This document shows positions 8,357 to 17,600 of a stretch of 61,246 nt of DNA, piece by piece; positions within the stretch are counted from its first letter, which is position 1; each line of letters begins with the position of its first letter. Under the pieces are notes generated by a model, which was given only the letters and a program-made list of their open reading frames with translations, had not been told where the DNA came from and did not search any database. The DNA is from Caryophanales bacterium UBA3631. GTDB taxonomy: Bacteria; Bacillota_I; Bacilli_A; RF39; UBA660. The stretch is taken from contig DFLA01000011.1 in assembly GCA_002374055.1 (NCBI GenBank), positions 1-61,246 of the forward strand, given 5' to 3'. The position numbers and the translations under genes are program-made.

Positions 8357-8385
8357 AATTATATCACAGTTTATGTGATATAATT
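8357..8385 (-). promoter_or_regulatory. Perfect inverted repeat over the abi promoter
   Basis: AATTATATCACA-gttta-TGTGATATAATT is a 12-bp perfect inverted repeat (8357-8368 and 8374-8385). Each arm contains a TATAAT on one strand; the minus-strand one (8358-8363) lies 17 nt before the abi ATG. No T-run follows on the minus strand, so a dimeric operator over the promoter is more likely than a terminator. Confidence 0.6.
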
Positions 8386-8412
8386 GTGTATTTTTTGTGT
8401 TTTTATTAAATA

Positions 8413-9066
8413 TTATTTTAAATATTCTATTATTCCTTCTGTAATTGTTTGTGCTATTTTTTGTTGGTATTCTTTTTGTTTTAGTTTATATCTATCATTT
8501 TCATTACTGATGAAACCTGCTTCAACTAATATACCTGGTTTTTTTATTCTGTCAAACATATACATATTTTTTAGTTGTTTTATTTTTCTATTTGATTTTA
8601 TATTTTTTTTAAATTTTTCTTGTATAATTTCTGCTATTTTTTTATTTTCTTTATTCTTATTTGTATAAAATATTTGTGCTCCTTGCCATGTTGGTGAGGA
8701 ATCTGAATTAAGATGAATTGATATATAAATTTCAGCATTTGATTCATTTATTATTTTTGCTCTTTCTGTTAAATCACTTTTTTTGTGATTTGTTGCATTT
8801 ATCTTTGATAAGTCATAATCTCCTATTCTTGTCTGGTATACTATTGCGCCTTGTTTTTCAAGTTCTATTTTTAGTTCGTTAGTTATATCAAGATTTATAT
8901 CTGATTCTTTTAAATCTTTATATATTGCTCCTGGATCTCTTCCTCCATGGCCTGCATCTATATATATTATTTTTCCTAATAGATATGGTTCTTTTGCACT
9001 TACAAATTGAAATGTGCATAGTGTTAGAACAAATAAAAAAAGTGTTGATAATTTATATTTAATCAT
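8413..9066 (-). CDS. cwlD: N-acetylmuramoyl-L-alanine amidase, CwlD-like
   Basis: This 217-residue protein has a signal peptide or anchor (1-24, VSA before KEP) followed by one Amidase_3 domain. Zinc ligands are His40 (IDAGHGGRDPGA), Glu54 (DLKES) and His118 (ISIHLNSD), and the catalytic Glu182 sits in LVEAGFISN. There are no cell-wall-binding repeats. Size and single-domain layout match CwlD, which removes peptide side chains for muramic-lactam formation in spore cortex. A housekeeping amidase is the alternative. Its upstream region contains a cluster of DnaA-box-like motifs. Confidence 0.8.
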   Translation of the reverse strand: MIKYKLSTLFLFVLTLCTFQFVSAKEPYLLGKIIYIDAGHGGRDPGAIYKDLKESDINLDITNELKIELEKQGAIVYQTRIGDYDLSKINATNHKKSDLTERAKIINESNAEIYISIHLNSDSSPTWQGAQIFYTNKNKENKKIAEIIQEKFKKNIKSNRKIKQLKNMYMFDRIKKPGILVEAGFISNENDRYKLKQKEYQQKIAQTITEGIIEYLK

Positions 9067-9123
9067 TTTATCACCACTTAATTATATGTATTTATGTTTA
9101 AAACTTTTTTATTTTTATAAACT

Positions 9124-9200
9124 ATGTTCAAAAGTATAGTTTTGAACATGTTTTTTTATATTTAATTTGTTTTTTTATGTTCATAACTCAGTTTTGCACA
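9124..9200. repeat. Cluster of DnaA-box-like motifs, including a 26-bp palindrome
   Basis: The palindrome ATGTTCAAAA-GTATAG-TTTTGAACAT occupies 9124-9149. A second, imperfect pair, TGTTCATAA (9178-9186) and TTTTGCACA (9192-9200), follows. The same nonamers are enriched at the origin. The cluster fills the 163-bp gap between ttcA and cwlD, upstream of cwlD. The T-run after 9150 means a terminator role cannot be excluded. Confidence 0.75.
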
Positions 9201-9229
9201 TAAAAACTTATTTTATGTTCTAGTAATTC

Positions 9230-10063
9230 TTACTTATTGTTGTCGTATTCTTCTAGAAAACTTTTATATTGTCCATCTTTTTTTGTACCTAATACACAAT
9301 TCAAATTTATATTATCCATTGCTTTAAATATATTGTAATCTACATTTTTATTTATTTTTTTTAAATTTTTAATTAATTCTTTTACTTCTTTTCTTTTACT
9401 TGTTCCATCATTTATTAGTGAACATCCTTCTGTAAATCTACAAGCACAGTTTATAAATGTTAGTTCATTGTGTTTTTTCCATGATATGATTGATTCTTCT
9501 TTTACTAGGTATAATGGTCTTATTAGTTCTAGTCCTTCATAGTTTTCGCTGTGAAGTTTTGGCATCATTGTTTTAATTTCTGAACCGTATAGCATTGATA
9601 GAAGTGTTGTTTCAATTACGTCATCAAAGTGATGTCCTAATGCTATTTTATTGCACCCTAATTCTTTCGCTTTATTATATAGGTATCCTCTTCTCATTCT
9701 TGCACACATATAGCATGGACTTTTTGTATCTATTGTTGATACAACATCAAAGATATTGCTTTCAAACATTTCTATTGGCACATTTAATATTTTTGCGTTA
9801 TCTAATATGAAATTTTTATTGTATTCGTTATACCCTGGATCCATAACAACATAGTGTGCGTTAAAGTGTATTTTTCCATGTCTTTTTATTTCTTGAATAC
9901 ATTTTGCAAGTAGAAATGAGTCTTTTCCCCCACTAATACATACCATTATATTGTCGTTTTCTTCTATTAAATTATAGTTTTGTACTGCTCTTACGAATTT
10001 TGACCATATTTCTTTTCTATATGTTTTTATTATACTTTTTTCTATTTCTTTATATTTTTCCAT
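9230..10063 (-). CDS. ttcA: TtcA-family tRNA thiolation enzyme (PP-loop ATPase)
   Basis: This 277-residue protein has the PP-loop SGGKDS (44-49), a CxxC pair C117/C120 (CYMCARMRRG) and a second Cys group C206, C208 and C214 (NCACRFTEGC), plus LGHHFDDVIET. TtcA enzymes adenylate and thiolate cytidine-32 of tRNA using a cysteine-bound Fe-S cluster. The N-terminus overlaps the 3' end of the cysteine desulfurase gene by 14 bp, making a sulfur-donor and acceptor pair. The exact tRNA position modified in this lineage is not shown by sequence. Confidence 0.82.
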   Translation of the reverse strand: MEKYKEIEKSIIKTYRKEIWSKFVRAVQNYNLIEENDNIMVCISGGKDSFLLAKCIQEIKRHGKIHFNAHYVVMDPGYNEYNKNFILDNAKILNVPIEMFESNIFDVVSTIDTKSPCYMCARMRRGYLYNKAKELGCNKIALGHHFDDVIETTLLSMLYGSEIKTMMPKLHSENYEGLELIRPLYLVKEESIISWKKHNELTFINCACRFTEGCSLINDGTSKRKEVKELIKNLKKINKNVDYNIFKAMDNINLNCVLGTKKDGQYKSFLEEYDNNK

Positions 10064-11183
10064 TGTTTTTTAATTCCTTTATATAATTATCAAATTCTTT
10101 TATGAATTCGTCTATTTCTTCTTCTGTAGTTGTGTGCGATATACTTAGTCTTATTGATGTTGAAGCAAGTGATTTATCTTTTGTTAGGGCATATATTAAT
10201 TTTGATGGTGTACCTATAGGACAACATGATGTTTTACTGGATAGATATATTTCTTTACTGCTTAGGTAGTCGACAACGTCTTGTGATTTTATTCCTTTAA
10301 TACTAAAGTTTATTGTAAAAGGCATCGATGCTTGTGTATTATTTATATGTATAAAGTTATACTTTTTTATATAGTCTGTTATTTTTTTGTTTAGTTTTTG
10401 TGCATATTCATATCTTTGTTTCTGATTTTCTATTGCTTTTTTTAGTGCATATGCTGTTGCGACTATTCCAGGTACATTTGGTGTTCCACTTCTATATACT
10501 GTTGTTGATCTTCCGCCATTTATAATTGGTTTTAGACTTACACTTTTCTTTTTTATAAGCATTCCCATATCATTTGTTCCATAGAATTTATGTGGTGCAA
10601 TTGTTATTAAATCTACTTCTTTGTAGTCAATTGTTACTTTTCCAATCGATTGTGAAGCATCTGAATGAAAATATGTGTTTGGATATTCTTTTAGAATTTG
10701 TGCAATTTTTTCTATTGGTTGAACTAGTCCTAATTCACTATCTACTGAGCATACGCTTACAAGTATTGTGTCTTTTCTTATCATTTGTTTTAGGGTTTCA
10801 ACATCTATTAATCCATTTTTATCTACTGGTATTAGTTCAACTTCATAACCAAGTTCCTGCATGACTGTTGCGGATGCAATAATTGATGTATGTTCTAAAC
10901 AGCTTACGAGTATATGTTTACCATAGTTTTTATATCTTTCGCATATTCCCTTTATAGCTAAATTATTTGATTCTGTTGCTCCACTTGTATATATTATTTC
11001 TTCTGGTAATATATTTAATGCTTTTGCAATTATGTTTGTTGATTCTTCTATTAGTTGTTGTGATTTTTTTCCAAATTCATGGTTTGCATTTGGATTTCCA
11101 TAATAGTTTAATGCTGTATCATAGTATTTATCTAAAACTTCTTTATCAACTTTTGTGTTTGCTGCATGGTCTAAATATATCAT
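10050..11183 (-). CDS. Cysteine desulfurase (NifS/IscS family)
   Basis: This 377-residue class V PLP enzyme has YLDHAANT at the start, GATESNN (68-74), His98 (LEHTSI), the PLP-lysine K199 (APHKFYG) and catalytic cysteine C320/C321 in SKTSCCPIGTPS. It releases sulfur from cysteine as enzyme persulfide. The immediately downstream, overlapping TtcA-type gene makes tRNA thiolation the likely sink, though Fe-S assembly is also possible. AAAGGAAGTG precedes the ATG. Confidence 0.92.
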   Translation of the reverse strand: MIYLDHAANTKVDKEVLDKYYDTALNYYGNPNANHEFGKKSQQLIEESTNIIAKALNILPEEIIYTSGATESNNLAIKGICERYKNYGKHILVSCLEHTSIIASATVMQELGYEVELIPVDKNGLIDVETLKQMIRKDTILVSVCSVDSELGLVQPIEKIAQILKEYPNTYFHSDASQSIGKVTIDYKEVDLITIAPHKFYGTNDMGMLIKKKSVSLKPIINGGRSTTVYRSGTPNVPGIVATAYALKKAIENQKQRYEYAQKLNKKITDYIKKYNFIHINNTQASMPFTINFSIKGIKSQDVVDYLSSKEIYLSSKTSCCPIGTPSKLIYALTKDKSLASTSIRLSISHTTTEEEIDEFIKEFDNYIKELKNNGKI

Positions 11184-11220
11184 GTTTTCACTTCCTTTAA
11201 TCCTGTTACATCATACTATT

Positions 11221-11520
11221 TTATTTATTTGTATTATTGTAGTAATTTTGTTCTGATAGTTGTCTTGATAGTTCGTCTATATCTGTTATATCCATATATC
11301 CTTGCACATCATTTATATATTCTTCTATTCTAAATATTAAGCTTTCTAGTGTTTGATATTGTTCATAGTTTATATTGTGGTTATTTAATATAGCTATTTG
11401 TTCGTCTGATAATAATAATCCATTTTTTCGTAGTTTTAATTCTGTTTTTTCTATATTTAAGCTTATTCCTAAATCATCTAATAGTGTATCTATATCATTT
11501 TGTTTATTTGTTTTAATCAT
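11221..11520 (-). CDS. Hypothetical small helical protein
   Basis: This 99-residue acidic protein is not recognised. It appears mainly helical (TLLDDLGISLNIEKTELKL, LLSDEQIAILNNHNINYEQY, ESLIFRIEEYINDVQ). It overlaps the upstream PLP-enzyme gene by 8 bp, so it is almost certainly co-transcribed with that enzyme and the SDR. Its role is unknown. Confidence 0.65.
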   Translation of the reverse strand: MIKTNKQNDIDTLLDDLGISLNIEKTELKLRKNGLLLSDEQIAILNNHNINYEQYQTLESLIFRIEEYINDVQGYMDITDIDELSRQLSEQNYYNNTNK

Positions 11521-12769
11521 TTTGTTCCTCCAATTTTTGTACTGCTTTGGCTAAACCTATTTTCCCGTATTCGTATGTTAAGCTTCCTTGTTGATATGCG
11601 ATATATGGTGGTCTTATTGGTCCATCACATGATAGTTCTATTGATGATCCTTGTGTGAATGTTCCTGCTGCCATTATTACTTTGTTTGTGTATCCAGGCA
11701 TTTCCCATGGAACTGGCTCTACATATGAGTCTATTGCTGATCCAGATTGTATTCCTTGGCAATATTTAATTAGTTTTTGCTCATCATTAAATATTATGTT
11801 TTGAACTATGTCTGCTCTTTTTTCATTGTATTTTGGTTCTACTTCGTATCCTAATGTTTCTAGTACTTTGCTTGTAAGTATAGCTGTTTTTAAGGCATTA
11901 GCAACTACTCTTGGTGCTAGGTAGATTCCTTGTAAGAATTGTTTATTTATTCCTAGTGTTGGCCCTACTTCTTTTCCTTCTCCTGGTAATGTTAATCTTT
12001 CTGCACATAGTTCTATTAGGTCTTTTTTACCTACAATATATGCTCCATTAGGTGCTATTCCTCCACCTAGATTTTTAATTAATGAGCCTACTACTATGTC
12101 TGCTCCTACTTCTGTTGGTTCTTTTGTTTCAACGAATTCACAGTAGCAGTTATCTATCATTATAATTATATCTTTATCTATTTTTTTTATAAATTCTATT
12201 ACTTTTTCTACTTTATCTAATGTTATGCTTTTTCTTGTTGAGTATCCTTTTGATCTTTGTATTTCTATTAATTTAATTTTTTTGTTTGTTATTACTTCTT
12301 TTATTTTTTCATAGTCAAAGTCATTGTTTACTAAATCTATTTGTTCATAGTTTATGTTAAACGATTTTAATGAACTTTTATTTTCTTCTAAGCCTATTAC
12401 TTGATCTAGTGTATCGTATGGTTTTCCTGTTATAGATAGCATTGTTTCATTTGGTCTAAGTAGTGCGAATAATGCGACTGTTAGTGCATGTGACCCTGAT
12501 ATGAATTGTCCTCTTACTAGTGCATCTTCTGCATTGAATATTTCTTTATAAATTGTTTCTATTGTTTCTCTACCTATATCGTTGTATCCATATCCTGTTG
12601 TTTCGTTAAAGTGTACTTCTGAAACTTTATTATTTTGGAATGCTTTTAATACTTTTAAACTATTATATTCACATATTTTATCTACTTCTTTTAGTTCTTT
12701 TTCTATATTTATTTCTTCTTGTTCTATTAGATTCCATATTGATTCTTTTATATTTAACATATTATGCAT
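11513..12769 (-). CDS. ynbB: PLP-dependent lyase-like protein (aluminium resistance / YnbB family)
   Basis: The protein has 418 residues from the ATG at 12769, preceded by GGAGG; an upstream in-frame ATG at 12784 overlaps that site. It matches the methionine gamma-lyase-related aluminium-resistance family: FNETTGYGYNDIGRETIE, RGQFISGSHALTVALFALLRP, IDNCYCEF, and the PLP-lysine at about K232 in VVGSLIKNLGGGIAPNGAYI. Substrate and role are not established for the family. It overlaps the upstream SDR by 8 bp and the downstream small protein by 8 bp, forming a tight operon. Confidence 0.88.
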   Translation of the reverse strand: MHNMLNIKESIWNLIEQEEINIEKELKEVDKICEYNSLKVLKAFQNNKVSEVHFNETTGYGYNDIGRETIETIYKEIFNAEDALVRGQFISGSHALTVALFALLRPNETMLSITGKPYDTLDQVIGLEENKSSLKSFNINYEQIDLVNNDFDYEKIKEVITNKKIKLIEIQRSKGYSTRKSITLDKVEKVIEFIKKIDKDIIIMIDNCYCEFVETKEPTEVGADIVVGSLIKNLGGGIAPNGAYIVGKKDLIELCAERLTLPGEGKEVGPTLGINKQFLQGIYLAPRVVANALKTAILTSKVLETLGYEVEPKYNEKRADIVQNIIFNDEQKLIKYCQGIQSGSAIDSYVEPVPWEMPGYTNKVIMAAGTFTQGSSIELSCDGPIRPPYIAYQQGSLTYEYGKIGLAKAVQKLEEQND

Positions 12770-13502
12770 GTATTGTTCCTCCATCTACTCTTATTGTTTC
12801 ATTATTTATGTATTTTGCATCATCTGTTGAAAGAAAGTATACTACTTTAGCAATTTCAACTGGATCTGCAAATCTTTTTAGAAGTATTTTACTTTCTTCT
12901 GATTTTTTGTATTCTTCATCTAAATTTTTATTCATTTCTGTTTTTATCCAACCAGGTGCGACACAGTTTACTCTTATATATGGTGCGAAATGTAATGCGA
13001 GATTATGTGTTAATGATATCATTCCTGCTTTTGATGCGTCATAGTCTAGGCTATATTCATAATATGTATCTATTCCATTTGTTGATGATATATTTATAAT
13101 AGATCCTTGTTTTTCTTTTAACATTGATTCCCCAACATATTTTGAAACTAGAAATGGTCCTATTAGGTTTGTGTCTATTATTTTTATAAAGTTTTCTTTT
13201 GTTTTATCTTCAAATGTTGTATCTATAGCGATTCCTGCATTATTAATAAGAACATCTATTTTTTTAAATTTATTTATAGAAATACCCACCATTTCTTTTA
13301 TTTCTTCTTCTTTTGTCATATCTGCTTTTATTGGTAGAACTTCTATATTATATTGTTTTAGTTCTTCTGTTAGTTTTAAGGCTTCTTCTTCACTATTATT
13401 GTAGTTTAATATTATATTATGATTATTTTTAGCAAATACTTTTGCAATGGCTGCTCCAAGTCCTTTTGATGCACCTGTTATTAATACTGTTTTTTTCTCC
13501 AT
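12762..13502 (-). CDS. Short-chain dehydrogenase/reductase, FabG-like
   Basis: This 246-residue classical SDR has the cofactor motif GASKGLG (10-16), NNAG (87-90), catalytic Ser140, Tyr154 and Lys158 (YDASK), and a C-terminal DGG. Length and motifs are those of 3-oxoacyl-ACP reductase-like enzymes. No fatty-acid genes are nearby, and the operon with a YnbB-type PLP enzyme points to another substrate. It is the first gene of a three-gene operon. FabG identity is not proven. Confidence 0.85.
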   Translation of the reverse strand: MEKKTVLITGASKGLGAAIAKVFAKNNHNIILNYNNSEEEALKLTEELKQYNIEVLPIKADMTKEEEIKEMVGISINKFKKIDVLINNAGIAIDTTFEDKTKENFIKIIDTNLIGPFLVSKYVGESMLKEKQGSIINISSTNGIDTYYEYSLDYDASKAGMISLTHNLALHFAPYIRVNCVAPGWIKTEMNKNLDEEYKKSEESKILLKRFADPVEIAKVVYFLSTDDAKYINNETIRVDGGTIHA

Positions 13503-13581
13503 AAACTCACTTCTTTTCTTTTTTTCTTTATATATGATAACATATTTTTATTATATTTGGTAGAATATTTTTTCATAGAAA

Positions 13582-13610
13582 AAGAGTAAAATTATAGGTC
13601 TTTTACTCTT
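13582..13610 (-). terminator. Terminator overlapping a stop codon
   Basis: AAGAGTAAAA (13582-13591) / TTTTACTCTT (13601-13610) is a perfect 10-bp inverted repeat with a 9-nt loop that includes the TAA of the 55-residue gene. A T-rich stretch follows on the minus strand. Confidence 0.7.
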
Positions 13611-13759
13611 GATATATCTATTGGAAGTCTTCTAGGCATTGTTTCTGTTTTGTAGTATGCTTTTTTTGATTTTTTATCATATTGTATTACTAGTGTTTTA
13701 GCATCTTTTCTTACTAATTTTCTTATTAATTCTTTGTCACATATAATTCTTTCTGTCAT
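13592..13759 (-). CDS. Hypothetical 55-residue basic protein
   Basis: The likely start is the ATG at 13759, preceded by GGGGGAAA. The product (MTERIICDKELIRKLVRKDA..., ending PRRLPIDISRVKDL) is basic and unrecognised. Its ribosome-binding site overlaps the end of the 243-residue upstream gene, so the two are translationally linked. A good terminator follows. No function can be assigned. Confidence 0.6.
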   Translation of the reverse strand: MTERIICDKELIRKLVRKDAKTLVIQYDKKSKKAYYKTETMPRRLPIDISRVKDL

Positions 13760-13760
13760 T

Positions 13761-14492
13761 CTAATTTCCCCCACTAATTTTTTTTATTTTTTGACGCCCT
13801 TTTGTTTCTTGTATATTGTATTTTCTTTCCTCATTACGTTCTTCTTTGAATACTTTTTCATACGCTTCTGGTAGTTCTAACTCTTGTTTGTTTTCTTTAC
13901 TTTTTTGTCGTTTTTTTATTTCTGTATATATTCTATCTGGTGAAATCTCATTTCTTTCTTTCGAATAAACTTTATATAAATCATATACTTTTCTTATAAG
14001 GAATAACATTTCTTCTTTTATTTCTTCTGGTATTTCTATATTATCATCTGCGTTTTCTTCTGTGTTTTTAAATAAGTGTTTAAACAAATTCTTAAACATT
14101 TGTAATTGACAATATTCTTTATAATAATTATCTCTTAAATATTGTTCAAATTTTTCAAATTTTATTATTTTTTCATATTCTTTTATTTTTTCAAACATTT
14201 CTATATGTTTCTTATACAATACTTTTATTCGTCTTGATTCTTTATTTATTGTACCTATTATGGCTATATCACCAGTTTCTTTTTTGCCATTTTTCCTAGT
14301 TATTGTGTCTATATGACTCTTGTTTTTTTCATAAAAATCTTTTACTTTTTTTGAATATAATGCTTTTATTTCGTTTCCGTTTTCAAAATTTTTGGTAAAC
14401 CTGTCTATCTCTTCTATTGTTCCAGTTCTTAGTATTTCTTTCGTTTTTGCTTCTCTATCTATGCATATTACTAGTTCGAAGTTATTATCCAT
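13761..14492 (-). CDS. Hypothetical charged, helix-rich protein
   Basis: This 243-residue protein is rich in Lys and Glu. The first 95 residues (FELVICIDREAKTKEILRTG, TGDIAIIGTINKESRRIKVLYKKH) could be a small alpha/beta domain; the rest is helical with possible coiled coil, ending in a basic tail. It is not recognised. AGGTGGTAGT precedes the ATG and a consensus-like promoter precedes that. It is divergent from the SNF2 gene and co-transcribed with a 55-residue gene. Confidence 0.65.
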   Translation of the reverse strand: MDNNFELVICIDREAKTKEILRTGTIEEIDRFTKNFENGNEIKALYSKKVKDFYEKNKSHIDTITRKNGKKETGDIAIIGTINKESRRIKVLYKKHIEMFEKIKEYEKIIKFEKFEQYLRDNYYKEYCQLQMFKNLFKHLFKNTEENADDNIEIPEEIKEEMLFLIRKVYDLYKVYSKERNEISPDRIYTEIKKRQKSKENKQELELPEAYEKVFKEERNEERKYNIQETKGRQKIKKISGGN

Positions 14493-14514
14493 ACTACCAC
14501 CTGCTTGATGTCAT

Positions 14515-14543
14515 ATTTTAACACACATTTTTTGGTCTGTAAA
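14515..14543 (-). promoter_or_regulatory. Promoter of the hypothetical gene pair
   Basis: -35 TTTACA (14538-14543), a 17-bp spacer and -10 TAAAAT (14515-14520) on the minus strand; the ATG is 22 nt downstream of the -10. Confidence 0.6.
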
Positions 14544-14638
14544 GTTGTTTTTGGGGTTTATTTTTTCTTTTTTTGTTTAATGTTTTTTTTACACATTTAT
14601 AATAATTTATTTGTTGTTAATTATTTTTATTTTATTTG

Positions 14639-14667
14639 TTGTTTTAAGGTTTTTATTGTGTTAAAAT
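14639..14667 (+). promoter_or_regulatory. Promoter of the SNF2 gene
   Basis: -35 TTGTTT (14639-14644), a 17-bp spacer and -10 TAAAAT (14662-14667). The GTG start is 20 nt beyond the -10, so the leader is very short. The gap 14544-14638 between this and the divergent promoter is plain AT-rich DNA with no further feature seen. Confidence 0.55.
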
Positions 14668-14687
14668 AGTGGTTTGAGGTGATTCTT

Positions 14688-17600
14688 GTGAGTAAGTTTT
14701 TAGATTTAGCATTTAAAACTTTTGGTAAGGATTCTGTATCTAAAGCGCTTAGTATTTCTAAGAACAGTGTTTCTTTTTATGATACCTTAGATAGAGGTAA
14801 AAATGATTTGGTTCATATTTTTAAAGTTAATTCTCAACATTATAATTATTATTATGATGTTAATATTATTACTCGACATGATTCAATCGTTTCTTTTTAT
14901 TGTGAGTGTTCACAATTTTCTAATAATCATACTTGCAAGCACGTTGCGGCTTGTCTTATTAATTATGGTGATATGATTTTAGAGAGTGCTCATACTGATT
15001 TAGATATTTCTAATAGCATTCTTGATTTTTTTAAGAATGAAGTTGGCGGAATTAAGGAAGCGGTTAATGTTCTTTTAGAACTTGATTTTAGTAAGAGTGT
15101 TCCTACTTTCAAAATATATATCGGTTTAAAGAAAAAATACCTTATTAATCGTGAGTCAAAATTTGAAAGTTTTATGGATGCTTATATTAATAATCAAACT
15201 TATGAGTTTGGTGTTAATTTTACTTATGATCCAAGTATTCATTATATTAAAAATGATGATTTAGAACTACTCAATTATTTATTTGGTTATATTAAAAATA
15301 GAGGTTATTATTATAGATATAATCCTTTTGAATTAAGCGATAGAGAGTTATCTAGTTTGTTTGAAAAGTTATATAATCATAAGTTTTCTATTGTTGGGAT
15401 TGGTACTATTAATGGTGTTATAAATGATATTCCGACTGGTTTTAATTTAAGTATAGATAATGATAATTATCTTTTATCTATTGATAATTTATCGGATTAT
15501 AAATTTATTGGCAAAGGTTTTAAGTATTGTGTTTATAATCATATTTTATATGTTTTGCCTAATAATTATTCTACTTTAATTGGTTCAATGATTGATAATA
15601 GTCTTAATTCTTTAATAATTGATAAAAGTCATGTTGATGTTTTTAAGAATGGCTTATTTCAAAGAATTAAAAAGAATATTTCTATCAGCGATGATATTAA
15701 TGATTTTGTTGTTACTGATGATGTTAGTACTAGTTTATTTTTTGATTTAAATCGCGATATAATTGAGTGTAATCTAAAATTTAATTACGGAGATAATGTT
15801 GTTAATTTTTTTGATTCTTCTAGTATTGTTGTTCGTGATATTGATTATGAAAACAATGTATTTAATGATATCTGTTCTTATGGTTTTTGTGTTGATAATA
15901 ATAGATTAATTCTTGTTGATATTGATTTAATTGGTGATTTTTTAAGTAATGGTATTCATGTTTTAAGTAAAAAATATAGTATTTTCACTTCTAAAAAGAT
16001 TGATGATGTTTCTATTTTGAAGAAAAGTAATATTAAATCTAATTTTAGTATCGGAACCGACGGAATTATGTCTTATAGCTTCGATACTGATAATATAGAT
16101 GTGTCTGAACTTGATAAAGTTCTTTCTTCTTTAAAGAAAAATAAAAAGTATTATAAATTAAAGAATGGTAATATTCTTGATTTAAATAACAATCAAGAAT
16201 TAAATGAGTTAAATAGCTTATTTAATGATTTGGAGTTATCAACTCATGATTTAAATGGTAATATTATTATTCCTAAGTATCGTGCTTTATATATTGATAG
16301 TTTAAAAAGGAATAAGTATAAGTCTATTAAAACTGATAATTCTTTTGATTTATTTATTTCTAATTTTAATAAGTATAAAGATATTTCTATTAATTTTGGT
16401 AATGATTCTGGTATTCTTCGTGATTATCAGAAGGATGGTGTTAGATGGTTATATACTTTATATAAGTGTGATTTAGGTGGTATTCTTGCGGATGAAATGG
16501 GACTTGGTAAAAGTTTACAAACTATTTGTTTTATTAAGCAAGTGTTGTTGGAAAAGCCTGATTCTAAAATTATGATTGTTTGCCCTACTTCTTTAGTTTA
16601 TAATTGGAAAAAAGAGTTTGATAAATTTGGTAATGATTTAAAGTATGTAACTGTTTTTGATAATAAATCTAAAAGGTTAGAAATCATAAATGATTTTGAT
16701 AAATATAATATTTTTATTACTTCTTATGGTTTAATTCGTAATGATAATGATGAATATGAGGATAAAAATTTTGAAGTTTGTATTATTGATGAGGCTCAAT
16801 CTATTAAGAATTATCAAGCAGGTATGACAAAAGAAATTAAAAAGATTAAGGCTCGTACTAAAATAGCTTTAACTGGTACACCTTTAGAAAATTCTGTAAT
16901 GGAATTATGGAGTATTTTTGATTTTATTATGCCTGGTTATTTAGGTAGTGTTCTTAAGTTTAAGGAAAAATATGGTATTCACGAGGTTGATAGTGATTCA
17001 TTAGAAAAACTTTCTAATTTAAATTATCAAATTCATCCTTTTATTCTAAGGCGTAAGAAGATTGATGTTATTCATGATTTACCTGATAAGATTGAAAATA
17101 ATATTTATCTTGATTTGCCTGCTAGTCAAAAAAAGTTATATTTAAGTGTTCTTAAAGAAAGTGAACAAGAATTTAAAGAGATACTTTCTAGTGAAGGTAT
17201 TGGAAAGGCTAGATTTAAGGTATTACAGTTACTTATGAAATTAAGACAGGTTTGTGTTGATCCTAATATTTTATTCAATAATTATAATGGTGAAGTGGTT
17301 AAAATGGAGAAACTTCTTGAAACCGTTAAAAATTATATTAATGATGGTCATAAAATTTTGATTTTTTCTAGTTTTAAGACTGTTGTAGATAGGGTTAAAG
17401 TTTTATTTGATGATAATAATATTTCTAGTTATATGATTTCTGGTGATGTTAAGAGTAAGACTCGTATGGAACTTGTTGATAAGTTTAATCACGATTCTAC
17501 TAATTGTTTTTTGATTACTTTAAAAAGTGGTGGTACTGGTCTTAATTTAGTTGGTGCAGATGTTGTAATTCATTTGGATATTTGGTGGAATCCACAGGTT

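Noticed and set aside
9124..9150. The 26-bp palindromes as ordinary rho-independent terminators
   Set aside because: The copy at 9124 has a following T-run, but the copies at 17853 and 17905 lie beyond dedicated terminators, and the centre GTATAG is conserved, which a terminator loop would not need. Kept as an alternative only.
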